Below are positions 53,999 through 63,308 of a stretch of DNA of 64,000 nucleotides, piece after piece. Origin of the DNA: AP-15 sp963703745. Its GTDB lineage: Bacteria > Pseudomonadota > Alphaproteobacteria > ATCC43930 > CGMCC-115725. The DNA lies in NCBI GenBank assembly GCA_963703745.1, contig CAVPFL010000003.1, positions 372,001 through 436,000 on the forward strand, written 5' to 3'. The first letter of the stretch is position 1; the number at the start of each line of letters is the position of its first letter. The position numbers and the translations under genes are program-made. The notes below the pieces were generated by a model, which was not told where the DNA came from, made no database searches, and worked only from the letters and a program-made list of their open reading frames with translations.

Positions 53999-55327
53999 AT
54001 GAACCTTTATCGCCTGGCGCAGCAGCGCGCCGCCGCCGGCCCGCCGGTGCAAGTCGGGCTGATCGGCGCCGGCAAGTTCGGGTCAATGTTCCTGGCGCAG
54101 GTGCCGTCGATGGCGGGTCTCGAGGTCGCGATCATTGCCGATCTCGACCCTGAGCGAGCGCGTGCCGCTTGCCTGACGGTCGGCTGGGATGCCGCGCGGA
54201 TCGCAAAAACCGCGTTCGTAGCATCGGGTGCCGAGGCTTGCGCACATCGCGATGTCGAGGTGGTTGTCGAAGCGACGGGCGTGCCGGCTGCCGGTATCGC
54301 CCATGCCCGCGCGGCGATCAACGCGAAAAAGCACGTCGTCATGGTCAATGTCGAAGCCGATGTCCTCGCTGGGCCGCTGCTCGCCGAAGAGGCGCGGGCC
54401 GGGGGCGTCGTCTATTCGCTCGCCTACGGCGACCAACCGGCGCTGGTCTGCGAGCTCGTCGATTGGGCGCGCGCCTGCGGCTTCGACGTCGCCGCCGCCG
54501 GTAAAGGGACCAAATACCTGCCGGTTTATCACGCGGTCACGCCCGACGATGTCTGGGCGCATTACGGCCTGACACCCGACGAAGCTCGGCGCGGCGGGAT
54601 GAACCCGCAGATGTTCAACTCCTTTCTCGACGGCACCAAATCGGCGATCGAAATGACGGCGATCGCCAACGCCTGCGACTTGGCGGTGCCGGCGGACGGT
54701 CTCAAATTTCCGCCATGCGGCGTCGACGACCTGCCGCAGCTGCTGCGCGGCAGGCAGGCGGGCGGAGCGCTCGATCACGACGGGATGGTCGAGGTCGTTT
54801 CATGCCTCGAACGCGATGGGCGCCCGGTCTTTCGCGATCTGCGCTGGGGTGTTTATGTCGTGCTCAAGGCACCGACCGAGTATGCGAAGAATTGCTTCAA
54901 GGAGTATGGCCTCAAAACCGACGCGAGCGGCTGGTACGCCGCGATGTACAAGCCCTACCATTTGATCGGGCTGGAACTCGGCATCTCCGTTCTTTCCGCG
55001 GCGTTACGCGGCGAGCCGACCGGGCAGCCGCACGGTTTCCGCGGCGACGCCGTGGCGGTCGCCAAGCGCCCGCTCCGCGCCGGCCAAATCCTCGACGGCG
55101 AGGGCGGCTACACGGTCTGGGGCAAGCTCATACCGGCGGAGCGCAGCCTGGCCGAGGACGCGCTGCCGATCGGGCTTGCGCATAAGGTCGAGCTACTCCG
55201 CGATGTCGTCGGCGGCGGGCTCGTGCGCTGGTCGGACGTGAAAATGCCGGAGAGCGAGGCGGTCCGTGCCCGCCGCGACATGGCGCGCCACTTTGCTCCG
55301 ACGGTGGCCGCGATCGCCGCACAATGA
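53999..55327 (+). CDS. NAD(P)-dependent oxidoreductase with C-terminal SAF domain
   Basis: A 442-residue protein of the homoserine-dehydrogenase-like/SAF family. The Rossmann motif is VQVGLIGAGKFGSMFLAQVP. The catalytic domain reads VVEATGVPAAGIAHARAAIN, KKHVVMVNVEADVLAGPLLA, VYSLAYGDQPALVCELVDWA and GKGTKYLPVYHAVTPDDVWA. The C-terminal SAF-like part is DAVAVAKRPLRAGQILDGEG, GYTVWGKLIPA. Substrate unknown. It lies 11 bases after the PhyH gene in the same direction. Confidence 0.88.
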   Translation: MNLYRLAQQRAAAGPPVQVGLIGAGKFGSMFLAQVPSMAGLEVAIIADLDPERARAACLTVGWDAARIAKTAFVASGAEACAHRDVEVVVEATGVPAAGIAHARAAINAKKHVVMVNVEADVLAGPLLAEEARAGGVVYSLAYGDQPALVCELVDWARACGFDVAAAGKGTKYLPVYHAVTPDDVWAHYGLTPDEARRGGMNPQMFNSFLDGTKSAIEMTAIANACDLAVPADGLKFPPCGVDDLPQLLRGRQAGGALDHDGMVEVVSCLERDGRPVFRDLRWGVYVVLKAPTEYAKNCFKEYGLKTDASGWYAAMYKPYHLIGLELGISVLSAALRGEPTGQPHGFRGDAVAVAKRPLRAGQILDGEGGYTVWGKLIPAERSLAEDALPIGLAHKVELLRDVVGGGLVRWSDVKMPESEAVRARRDMARHFAPTVAAIAAQ

Positions 55328-55339
55328 TGTTGGATCTTC

Positions 55340-56170
55340 TTATGAGAGGTCGCTGTAGCTGACTAGCCTGATGCCGGATTCGGCGATGCGGCTCCGCACC
55401 AACGGGCTCAACAGCGCCGCGAGCTCTTCGAGATGGCGATCGGACGATGTCGCCACGAGTGATGGCGTGCGCTGCGCCGCCGGATGAAAATAGATCTCGC
55501 TGACCCCGTCGGGCAAATGGGGGATCAGCCCTAGGATTCGGGCTTCGACCATGCCGCCGCTCCAGGCGAGGCCGAAGACATGGTCGTTGGTGCGAAGTCC
55601 GGCCCGCCGCAATCGCCGCCGCAGCAATGCGTTCCAAGGGTGGTGAGACGGCGCTCGGTGGCGCTCCTCCGGAAAAGCGCGACGCAGCACCGCGACCGGC
55701 TCCGAGGGGACCCGCACCGCTTTCATGCCGTAGTCACGGCCAATCTCGATGATCGTCCTGCCGACGCCGGGATGAAGGTGCATGTGGTTGTGGGCATTCA
55801 CATGGTCGAGCGGCAGACCGGTAGCCCGGAACGCCGCAAACTGCGCCCGGATCTCGTTCGCCAGCTGACGGCGAACTCTCGGGAAGACAAAAAATCTGAT
55901 GCCGGCGCGGGCCATGTTCCGGTCGAACTCGCCGTTCTCGCGGACGAGCTGCCGGACCTGCGCCCCGGGCAGAACGGGATGTCCGTCAGTCAAGTTCAGA
56001 TGCAGGCCGACACGAAGTTTGGGCAGATGATGGGCGCGGGCCACCGCATCGGCCGCCGCCTCGCCCCCAACCATCAGGCTCGCGGTCGACAGAATCCCGT
56101 GCCGATGTGCTTCTTCGACGGCCTCGTTGACTGCAAAATCGAGTCCGAAATCGTCGGCGCAAACGATCAA
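55340..56170 (-). CDS. hpnK: Hopanoid biosynthesis deacetylase HpnK (ChbG/YdjC fold)
   Basis: A 276-residue YdjC/ChbG-type carbohydrate deacetylase. Metal motifs: IVCADDFGLDFAVNEAVEEA (DD), LRVGLHLNLTDGHPVLPG (His), VNAHNHMHLHPGVGRTIIEI (HxxH cluster). HpnK removes the N-acetyl group from the GlcNAc head group of bacteriohopanetetrol. The reading frame opens with TTG at 56170; no ATG or GTG upstream in frame fits, and the TTG overlaps the preceding HpnJ stop region (GAGGCGG before it). Last gene of the hpnI-hpnJ-hpnK operon. Confidence 0.92.
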   Translation of the reverse strand: MIVCADDFGLDFAVNEAVEEAHRHGILSTASLMVGGEAAADAVARAHHLPKLRVGLHLNLTDGHPVLPGAQVRQLVRENGEFDRNMARAGIRFFVFPRVRRQLANEIRAQFAAFRATGLPLDHVNAHNHMHLHPGVGRTIIEIGRDYGMKAVRVPSEPVAVLRRAFPEERHRAPSHHPWNALLRRRLRRAGLRTNDHVFGLAWSGGMVEARILGLIPHLPDGVSEIYFHPAAQRTPSLVATSSDRHLEELAALLSPLVRSRIAESGIRLVSYSDLS

Positions 56171-56175
56171 CCGCC

Positions 56176-57603
56176 TCAGCTCGCCATCTCCCGGCTGCGC
56201 AGGAACTGGAAAAACTCGACACCTTCGCGCAGACGCCTGCGCAGCATTTGCGGGCTGCTGACCATTTCGGCGACCAGCGAGGCGATCTTTTTTCGGCGAA
56301 AGTAGAATCGCTTATAGAAGACCGCGAGCGAATCGAAAATCTCGGTATGCGACAGGTGCGGGTAGTGCAGCGGTGCGATCTGCACACCGCGTTCGTCGAT
56401 CAGCTCGGCGTGGTCGGTGTCGAGCCAGCCATTCTCAATCGCCTGCCGGTGCAGATACGTCCCGGGGTACGGGGCCGCGAGCGAGACCTGGATCGTATGC
56501 GGGTTGATCTCCGCGGCAAAACGGATCGTTTCCTCGATCGTCTCCTTGGTTTCGCCGGGCAGTCCAAGGATAAAGGTTCCGTGGATCGTGATCCCAAGCT
56601 CGTGACAGTCCCTGGTGAAGCGGCGCGCGATATCGATGCGCATCCCCTTCTTGATGTTGTTGAGGATCTGCTGGTTGCCGGTCTCGTAGCCCACCAGCAG
56701 CAGGCGCAGCCCATTGTCGCGCATGATTTCGAGTGTCTCGCGTGGCACATTGGCCTTGGCGTTGCACGACCAGGTTACGCCGAGCTTGCCCAATTCGCGT
56801 GCGATCGCTTCGGCGCGCAGGCGATCGTCGGTAAAGGTGTCATCGTCGAAGAAGAATTCGTTGACCTGCGGAAAGTAGCTCTTCGCGAGACGAATTTCCG
56901 CGACCACATGGCCGACGCTGCGGACGCGATAGCGGTGCCCGCCGACCGTCTGCGGCCACAGGCAGAAGGTGCATTTCGACCGACATCCACGGCCGGTGTA
57001 AAGCGACATGTAGGGGTGCTTCAAATAGCCGATGAAGTAATCCTCGACCCGCAAATCGCGCTTGTAGACTTCGGTGACAAACGGCAGCCGGTCCATGTCC
57101 TCGAGAACCGCCCGGTCGGGGTTGTGGGTGATGACCCCGTTAGGGCCGCGGAAACTCAGACCGTCGATTGCGTCGAGCTGGCGACCCTCTGCGACTTCCC
57201 TGATGGTGAAATCGAACTCCTCGCGGGCGACAAAGTCGATGGCCGAGGATTTCTTTAGGCTGTCGTCGGGTTCGACTGCGACCTTGGCGCCAACCATGCC
57301 GATCTTCAGCCGCGGGTTCTCTTCCTTCAGCGCCTCGGCGATCCGGACGTCAGAGGCGAAGGACGGTGTCGAGGTGTGGAGCACCGCAAGCTCGTAATCG
57401 CCCGCGATCGGCAGGACGTCGGCGAGCTTGAGCTTTGCCGGAGGAGCGTCGATCAGCCGGCTATCGGGCACGAGAGCGGCAGGCTGGGCAAGCCAAGTCG
57501 GGTACCAGAAGGATCGTATCTCCCGCTTGGCCTGATAGCGGGAGCCTGCGCCGCCATCAAAACCGTCGAACGACGGCGGGTGCAGAAAGAGCGTCTTCAT
57601 CAT
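56176..57603 (-). CDS. hpnJ: Hopanoid radical SAM protein HpnJ
   Basis: A 475-residue B12-binding-like radical SAM enzyme. The N-terminal domain reads MMKTLFLHPPSFDGFDGGAG. The [4Fe-4S] motif is YTGRGCRSKCTFCLWPQTVG (C-x3-C-x2-C), followed by VNEFFFDDDTFTDDRLRAEA and LRLLLVGYETGNQQILNNIK. HpnJ rearranges the glucosamine head group of bacteriohopanetetrol to the cyclitol ether. The start ATG overlaps the HpnI stop (ATGA). Middle gene of hpnI-hpnJ-hpnK. Confidence 0.95.
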   Translation of the reverse strand: MMKTLFLHPPSFDGFDGGAGSRYQAKREIRSFWYPTWLAQPAALVPDSRLIDAPPAKLKLADVLPIAGDYELAVLHTSTPSFASDVRIAEALKEENPRLKIGMVGAKVAVEPDDSLKKSSAIDFVAREEFDFTIREVAEGRQLDAIDGLSFRGPNGVITHNPDRAVLEDMDRLPFVTEVYKRDLRVEDYFIGYLKHPYMSLYTGRGCRSKCTFCLWPQTVGGHRYRVRSVGHVVAEIRLAKSYFPQVNEFFFDDDTFTDDRLRAEAIARELGKLGVTWSCNAKANVPRETLEIMRDNGLRLLLVGYETGNQQILNNIKKGMRIDIARRFTRDCHELGITIHGTFILGLPGETKETIEETIRFAAEINPHTIQVSLAAPYPGTYLHRQAIENGWLDTDHAELIDERGVQIAPLHYPHLSHTEIFDSLAVFYKRFYFRRKKIASLVAEMVSSPQMLRRRLREGVEFFQFLRSREMAS

Positions 57604-58829
57604 AGGGCCTGGTCTCCGTCGACTGACATGCGGCCACCCGGCTCGACGCGGAAAAGCTGGTCCCGCCAGAAGACCGATCGTCCGAAAAAGCTGGCGACGA
57701 ACACGGCGAAAGATAAGACGTCACGCACGGGAAGCAGCCAGAGCCGGTTGGCCGCAAAGCCGAGGGCGCCCGCTATCAGCCCTGCCGTGACCCATCTCAG
57801 CAGCAGCGAAATCACGAGAAGGATGCAGGAGGTCAGACCAAATCCCGTCGCTGCGGCGCCGAGCAGGGCAATGGGCACCGCATGGGTCAGAACGGACCCG
57901 ATGAAGCCCGTGGGGGCGATCGTCCGCACGGTGCGCGCCCAACGCAACTCGTGGCGCCACAGTTCTACCAAGGACGGCTCCGATACGCGAGTTTCGACAA
58001 GGTAGCGAGACAGCACCACTGCAAGCCCGAGCGCCCTAACCGCTTCGCCGATCCGTTGGTCGTCGGCGAGTTCGTCTCGCACCGTTACGAACCCGCCAAT
58101 TCGGCAGAGCGTGTCACGCCGCAAGGCGATTGTCGCCCCGAAGCAGCCAAGGTCGATACCCAGCGCCGCAGCTACCAAAGCGCTCGGAAGAAATCCGAAA
58201 TTGATTTGAAGTGCACCCAGCTCGGACCACTTGCCCCCGGTCGAGACGCCCTCATAGAGACAGGTGACGAGACCGACGGAGGAATTGTGAAGCGGTGTGG
58301 TCACCGCTTCCAGGTAGCACCGATCCACCCGCATGTCGCTGTCGGAGATCACCAGGATGTCGTGGCGAGCCTCAGGAAGCATGTTCTCCAGATTGGCCAC
58401 CTTTAGATTGCTCCCCCTGACCGGAGCGCCAACGACGAGCGCAATATCGGCCGCAGGGATATCACGGATCAGGGCGGCCGCCACCGGCAACGCGCCGTCT
58501 TTCGAATCGTTCGCACCGAGCACGATTTGCACGGTGGGGTAGTCCTGCTCGACGAAAGAGCGCAGGTTATCGTAAAGTCCTGGCTCCTCGCCGTGCAGCG
58601 GCTTTAAGACCGAGACCGGTGGCCGCTTGCGTGGGATCGGGAAGCCGCGCCGCGCAAAACAGACCGCGGCGACCACCTCGGCCAGCAGATACACCCAACC
58701 TGGAACGAGCACGATCGCGATGCCGAGCGCTAGGCTCATGAAACCAGCCCAAGTAAGTTTGCGAACCGAACTCGTGCGTCTGAGAGCATACGTGTTCATC
58801 AAGTACCACAGCCGGAAGGGTCCCGCCAT
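57600..58829 (-). CDS. hpnI: Hopanoid glycosyltransferase HpnI (GT21 ceramide-glucosyltransferase-like)
   Basis: A membrane glycosyltransferase of about 400 residues. Hydrophobic segments at both ends (LTWAGFMSLALGIAIVLVPG, and LIAGALGFAANRLWLLPVRD late) flank a GT-A domain: RPPVSVLKPLHGEEPGLYDN, VQIVLGANDSKDGALPVAAA, DILVISDSDMRVDRCYLEAV (DxD-like) and DELADDQRIGEAVRALGLAV, with HELRWARTVR (RxxRW motif). It attaches N-acetylglucosamine to bacteriohopanetetrol. The ATG at 58829 follows a TTG; MNTYALRR at 58799 is also possible. First gene of the operon, divergent from the sigma factor gene. Confidence 0.92.
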   Translation of the reverse strand: MAGPFRLWYLMNTYALRRTSSVRKLTWAGFMSLALGIAIVLVPGWVYLLAEVVAAVCFARRGFPIPRKRPPVSVLKPLHGEEPGLYDNLRSFVEQDYPTVQIVLGANDSKDGALPVAAALIRDIPAADIALVVGAPVRGSNLKVANLENMLPEARHDILVISDSDMRVDRCYLEAVTTPLHNSSVGLVTCLYEGVSTGGKWSELGALQINFGFLPSALVAAALGIDLGCFGATIALRRDTLCRIGGFVTVRDELADDQRIGEAVRALGLAVVLSRYLVETRVSEPSLVELWRHELRWARTVRTIAPTGFIGSVLTHAVPIALLGAAATGFGLTSCILLVISLLLRWVTAGLIAGALGFAANRLWLLPVRDVLSFAVFVASFFGRSVFWRDQLFRVEPGGRMSVDGDQAL

Positions 58830-59142
58830 CAAGAGGGCCGGCCGGTGAGCACGGGAACCCCTCTCGAAGGCAAGACCTGCTGACTGACCCCGATGCTAAA
58901 TCAATTCCTCAATGGCAAAAGTTGCAGGCTTCTCTGTCGGCTCTAACCTAAGGTTTCGGCAATAACTGCGTAAATGGTCGGGTTATCGCAGCCTATTCGT
59001 ATCGTAGTGGAATGGGCGCAAGTGAACGGGCGGATACAAATTTTACAAAAAATAACAACTTGTCACCCACGTGTTCACACTACAGGACTATATATCGGCG
59101 TCATCGAGCAGCCTCGCCCTAGCTTAGGCTGGAATCGCGAAA
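58830..59142. other. Divergent control region between hpnI and the sigma factor gene
   Basis: About 310 bases holding the promoters of both. AT-richer than surroundings (around 58890-59100). I could not place -35/-10 boxes with confidence. No gene or known RNA was seen. Confidence 0.4.
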
Positions 59143-59697
59143 GTGACTTCGGTGAGTGATCTTGCTCAACTGATTGAGGCCGAAATCCCGCGCCTGCGGC
59201 GCTATGCCCGGGCGCTGACGACAGATGCGTCTCGTGCTGACGATCTGGTGCAAAGCTGCTTGGTGCGTGCGATCGGCAAGGAACACCTCTGGCAACCCGG
59301 AACCGACCTGCGCGCCTGGCTATTCACGATCCTCCACAATCAACACGTCAATGACATCCGCCGCGCGGTACGGGAGGGCTTCTGCGTCCCGGTGGAGGAG
59401 GTTGCACCGATTCTAACGGTCTCTCCTAATGCCTTGGCCTCGCTGCAACTACGCGACCTCGAACGGGAGATTGCTATGCTGCCCGAGGAGCAGCGGAAGG
59501 TGATTCTACTGGTGGGTCTCGAGGGGATGAGCTACCAGAAGGTTGCTGCGATTCTCCGCGTCCCGATCGGCACTGTTCGCTCGCGCCTGTCGCGCGGTCG
59601 AGGGATGCTACGCCGGAGAATGAATGTCACCCGCGGGCTCGCGCGGGACACGCCCCGCAAAAGAGTCAATACGCGCGCCGAGTCCCGAGCCGCTTGA
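59143..59697 (+). CDS. ECF-type RNA polymerase sigma factor
   Basis: A 184-residue sigma-70 family protein from the GTG at 59143. Region 2 reads LIEAEIPRLRRYARALTTDA, RADDLVQSCLVRAIGKEHLW and DLRAWLFTILHNQHVNDIRR. Region 4 is LPEEQRKVILLVGLEGMSYQ, then KVAAILRVPIGTVRSRLSRG. It resembles the small alphaproteobacterial ECF group. No anti-sigma factor gene and no phyR/nepR lie beside it. It stands between the two arms of the hopanoid cluster, so it may control them, but this is inference from position. Confidence 0.93.
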   Translation: MTSVSDLAQLIEAEIPRLRRYARALTTDASRADDLVQSCLVRAIGKEHLWQPGTDLRAWLFTILHNQHVNDIRRAVREGFCVPVEEVAPILTVSPNALASLQLRDLEREIAMLPEEQRKVILLVGLEGMSYQKVAAILRVPIGTVRSRLSRGRGMLRRRMNVTRGLARDTPRKRVNTRAESRAA

Positions 59698-59926
59698 TCC
59701 TGTACGAACCAGCCAAGCCCCTCCTTAAAATCAGGGGTGCTGTTGCCGATTGGCCGAGCCCGCTGAAGCGCTGATCGCCTTCAGATACTGCGACTTCGCG
59801 AATGTTGTACGATTACGCGTGCGAGGCGGAATGAATTGTGGCAGGGATGCGTTGCCACAGCATGGGTTAATGCCGAAACAAGCGGGCGCGTCCGGTCGGC
59901 GGGTTCGGTAAAGCGAGATTAGAGCG

Positions 59927-60859
59927 ATGCGGGTCGTGCTAGCCCAACCCCGAGGCTTCTGCGCGGGGGTCGAACGAGCGATCGAGATCGTCGAGCGTGC
60001 GCTCGAAAAATACGGTCCGCCGATCTATGTGCGGCACGAAATCGTCCACAACCGACACGTAGTCGAGCGGCTACGTGCCAAGGGCGCGCGTTTTGTCGAC
60101 GAGGTCGAGGAGATCCCATCTGGCGCCGTTACCATCTTCAGCGCGCATGGGGTTGCCAGCGCGATCGAGGATCGGGCCGGCAAGCGCGGGCTTCCGGTTA
60201 TCGATGCGACCTGTCCGCTGGTCTCGAAAGTGCACATCGAGGGCCAGCGATACGCAAACCAGGGTCGCGAGATCATCCTGATTGGCCACGCAGGCCACCC
60301 GGAAATCCAGGGCACAATGGGACGAATCGACGGCCGGGTGCATCTGATCTCAACTCCTGAAGAGGTCGCGAGCCTCGCTGTCGCCGATCCTGAAAAACTT
60401 GCCTTCATCACCCAGACGACGCTTAGCGTCGACGATACGCGCGCCGTTATCGAAGCGCTGAAAGAACGATATCCCTCTATCGTCGGCCCCGATACCAAGG
60501 ACATTTGCTACGCAACACAGAACCGGCAGAGGGCTGCGCGGGAACTCGCCGGCATCGTTGATGTTGTGCTGGTTGTCGGCGCCCCGAACAGCTCGAATTC
60601 CAATCGATTGCGCGAGATTGCCGCCGAAAGTGGAGTGGCGAGCTACCTGATCGAGGATGCGCGTGCGCTCGATCCGCGCTGGCTCGATGGCGTTTCGGCG
60701 GTCGGCATCACCGCCGGTGCATCCGCTCCCGCAGTGCTGGTCGAGGATTTGATCGACCGGTTGCGTGAGGTGGCGGAGATCGAGCTCTCGGTGCTGCCAG
60801 GGGTCATCGAGAATGTCCGCTTCAGGATGCCGCCGCAGCTTTCCGATGTCGCCGGCTGA
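59927..60859 (+). CDS. ispH: 4-hydroxy-3-methylbut-2-enyl diphosphate reductase
   Basis: A 310-residue [4Fe-4S] enzyme and the last step of the MEP isoprenoid pathway, making IPP and DMAPP. Cluster cysteines: QPRGFCAGVERAIEIVERAL, VIDATCPLVSKVHIEGQRYA and KDICYATQNRQRA. Other marks are FSAHGVASAIEDRAGKRGLP and ILIGHAGHPEIQGTMGR. It supplies precursor for hopanoids. hpnH follows 39 bases downstream in the same direction. Electron donors are not in the window. Confidence 0.96.
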   Translation: MRVVLAQPRGFCAGVERAIEIVERALEKYGPPIYVRHEIVHNRHVVERLRAKGARFVDEVEEIPSGAVTIFSAHGVASAIEDRAGKRGLPVIDATCPLVSKVHIEGQRYANQGREIILIGHAGHPEIQGTMGRIDGRVHLISTPEEVASLAVADPEKLAFITQTTLSVDDTRAVIEALKERYPSIVGPDTKDICYATQNRQRAARELAGIVDVVLVVGAPNSSNSNRLREIAAESGVASYLIEDARALDPRWLDGVSAVGITAGASAPAVLVEDLIDRLREVAEIELSVLPGVIENVRFRMPPQLSDVAG

Positions 60860-60898
60860 GAGCGTCTCACTGTCGTGACTTTTTGAGGAGAGTGCGTC

Positions 60899-62041
60899 GT
60901 GGCTGTCCCGTTGCGCCAAGCTATCCGGGTAGGCGCCTATGTTGTCGGCCAGCATTTGAAGGGCGTACGGCGATATCCGCTCGTCCTGATGCTGGAACCC
61001 CTGTTTCGTTGCAATCTCGCCTGCGCCGGCTGTGGCAAGATCGATTATCCTGACGCGATCCTCAATCAACGCTTGAGCGTCGACGAGTGCCTCGATGCAG
61101 CCGACGAATGTGGTGCACCGGTCGTGGTGCTCGCCGGTGGCGAGCCGTTGCTCCACCGCGAGATCGACAAAATCGCCGCCGGTCTTATCGCGCGCAAGAA
61201 ATTCGTGTATCTTTGCACCAACGCTCTACTACTCGAGAAGAAGATCAAACTCTTCGGCCCCAGCACGTATTTTGCCTGGACGGTTCATCTCGACGGCGAC
61301 CGCGACGACCATGACCGATCGGTATGCCAGGCAGGTGTCTACGATCGCGCGGTCGCGGCGATCAAATTAGCAAAATCGCGCGGTTTTCGCGTCAATATCA
61401 ATGCAACATTATTCGACGCGGCCGAGCCGGAGCGCGTCGCGCAATTTTTTGACGCAATCACCCAAATTGGCATCGACGGGATCACGGTCTCACCGGGATA
61501 TGCCTATGAGCGGGCCCCGGATCAGGAGCACTTCTTAAACCGCCGACGTACCAAGGAATTATTCCGCGGCATCTTCAAGCGCGGCCAACACCGCTGGTCG
61601 TTCAACCAGTCGAGTCTGTTCCTCGACTTCCTTGCGGGTAATCAGTCATACAATTGCACCCCGTGGGGTAACCCGACGCGGAACTACTTCGGCTGGCAGC
61701 GGCCTTGTTATCTGCTCGGCGAAGGCTACGCCAAAACATTCAAGGAGCTTATGGAGGAGACCGACTGGGACGCTTACGGCACCGGGAATTACGAGAAATG
61801 CGCCAATTGCATGGTGCACAGCGGCTATGAGGCCTCGGCAGTGATGGACTCGGTCCGTAACCCTCTGAAGGTCGCCAAGCTCGCATTAGGCGGCATCCGT
61901 ACTGAGGGCGAGATGGCGCCTGAGATTTCACTCGGTCGGCAACGTCCCGCGAGATACGTCTTCTCGGATCACGTCGAACAGGCGATGGCGCGCCTAGGCG
62001 GTAGCAACAAGCGAGCGCAGAGCCCGAGCGGGGCCGATTAG
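60899..62041 (+). CDS. hpnH: Adenosyl-hopene transferase HpnH (radical SAM)
   Basis: A 380-residue radical SAM enzyme that adds 5'-deoxyadenosyl to diploptene, giving adenosylhopane, the first step to extended hopanoids. The cluster motif LFRCNLACAGCGKIDYPDAI (C-x3-C-x2-C) is followed by VVVLAGGEPLLHREIDKIAA and YLCTNALLLEKKIKLFGPST. The C-terminal part carries NYFGWQRPCYLLGEGYAKTF and YEKCANCMVHSGYEASAVMD (extra cysteines). It starts with GTG at 60899 after GAGGAGAGTGCG. The 3' end overlaps convergent hpnG by 48 bases. Confidence 0.96.
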   Translation: MAVPLRQAIRVGAYVVGQHLKGVRRYPLVLMLEPLFRCNLACAGCGKIDYPDAILNQRLSVDECLDAADECGAPVVVLAGGEPLLHREIDKIAAGLIARKKFVYLCTNALLLEKKIKLFGPSTYFAWTVHLDGDRDDHDRSVCQAGVYDRAVAAIKLAKSRGFRVNINATLFDAAEPERVAQFFDAITQIGIDGITVSPGYAYERAPDQEHFLNRRRTKELFRGIFKRGQHRWSFNQSSLFLDFLAGNQSYNCTPWGNPTRNYFGWQRPCYLLGEGYAKTFKELMEETDWDAYGTGNYEKCANCMVHSGYEASAVMDSVRNPLKVAKLALGGIRTEGEMAPEISLGRQRPARYVFSDHVEQAMARLGGSNKRAQSPSGAD

Positions 62042-62668
62042 CGCGGACAGCGCTATCCAGGTCTCCCGTGCCAGCCCGATCATCCCGGCGACCTGGAATG
62101 GCCCCCGAAGTACTGCGCCAAGGACCCCCAACAGATCAGGCTTGCCGTCGGCGCTAAGCGGAATCAGCGACGCCGGCGGGAGGTCCCGTTGCGCTGTGTC
62201 GGCGATCGAGCGCAGGACGATGAACGGGATACCGAGCGCCGTCGCTATGCGCGCCACGATCTCGCTTTCGAGGTCAACTGCGAGAGCACGGGTAGTGGTC
62301 CAGGCGTGTTTCTTTTCTGTCCGGGTCGCGAGGATGGAGGTGCCACCAAACACGGGCCCCCGGATGGCGCCGATCGATTGTGCGAAATCGCTAAGACGCT
62401 GCATATAGCGCGACTCGACCGCCCAATGATGCCTTTCCGAGACAACCTCGCCCGAAACAACCACTGTCCCGGCCTCAAGCCCCGGCGCTAACCCGCCGGC
62501 AATGCCGAAACTGACGAGGCACTCGGTCTGCGCCGCCGCTGCGCCGACGCGTGCGGCGGCGCGATCTCGGTCTGCAGCTCTAATGACGACCGAAAATCCC
62601 ACGGCGCGTGCGATCCTCGCTTCGACCGCAAGGCCCGATGTGCACAGCACCGCAGACGGTCGTTGCAT
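61994..62668 (-). CDS. hpnG: Hopanoid biosynthesis nucleosidase/phosphorylase HpnG
   Basis: A 224-residue protein of the purine/uridine phosphorylase fold. It removes adenine from adenosylhopane to give ribosylhopane. Visible: ECLVSFGIAGGLAPGLEAGT (nucleoside-binding Gly loop), VDLESEIVARIATALGIPFI (the E of D-L-E-S) and VLRSIADTAQRDLPPASLIP. The start at 62668 is preceded by GGAGC. Its last 48 bases overlap the 3' end of hpnH on the opposite strand. It lies on the same strand as shc but 640 bases away. Confidence 0.9.
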   Translation of the reverse strand: MQRPSAVLCTSGLAVEARIARAVGFSVVIRAADRDRAAARVGAAAAQTECLVSFGIAGGLAPGLEAGTVVVSGEVVSERHHWAVESRYMQRLSDFAQSIGAIRGPVFGGTSILATRTEKKHAWTTTRALAVDLESEIVARIATALGIPFIVLRSIADTAQRDLPPASLIPLSADGKPDLLGVLGAVLRGPFQVAGMIGLARETWIALSALIGPARALRSLVATA

Positions 62669-63308
62669 GCAAAGCTCCCATTACTTGTTGAGCTCCACCT
62701 CTCTTTCAGCGGAGAGATTGTGGGCCGTTGTCAAACTTGTTTAGATGCTCGGAATCAGTTTGTGATCCGCAGCTGCGGCGCCCCGTACGGGCAACTCTCT
62801 ACCCGCAGGAAGGGTCTTTGGCTAGGGACAAAGCGACGCGGCGCGCGGCTCCCCGCGAAGCTGCAGCACGAAGGGCGGCGGATTAGCCGGCTGAGTACTG
62901 ACGATCCGGATCGGTCTGACGACGCGAGGTTCAGCAAGCCTGGTCCGAAAGGCGGACTCACGATCGCCAAGAGCAGGACGAGTTCGTGAGTGCGAACTGC
63001 CCCCCGATGCAGACGCGCGGACCGAGGAACAAACCGTAGCCAAAGAGCGGGCTCAGGACGCGAATCGTAGGTGCTGTTTGGACAGAGTAGGCGGAGTTTC
63101 GACCAAGATCCGCCGAATCGTGTCAGGTCGATCGAAAAAGAACCTGACGATGGCCGAGAAACCGATGGACGACGACATCGTCCTCGACGCCTCGTGCGGA
63201 AACGTGGCCAGGGGCATTGCCTTGCAGCGCTCTGATCAAGGCTCGCCACGAAGCTTCCTCCCGAGGCGACGTAGGGGGGCCGGGAGCCTGACCCCAATCC
63301 GCCGGCTA
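62669..63308. other. Gene-free region between shc and hpnG
   Basis: About 640 bases between the 3' end of the cyclase gene and the hpnG start, both on the minus strand. Long open frames on each strand look like non-coding GC-rich noise (low-complexity Ser/Arg/Pro). No RNA, repeat or gene was identified; hpnG therefore probably has its own promoter. Confidence 0.45.
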
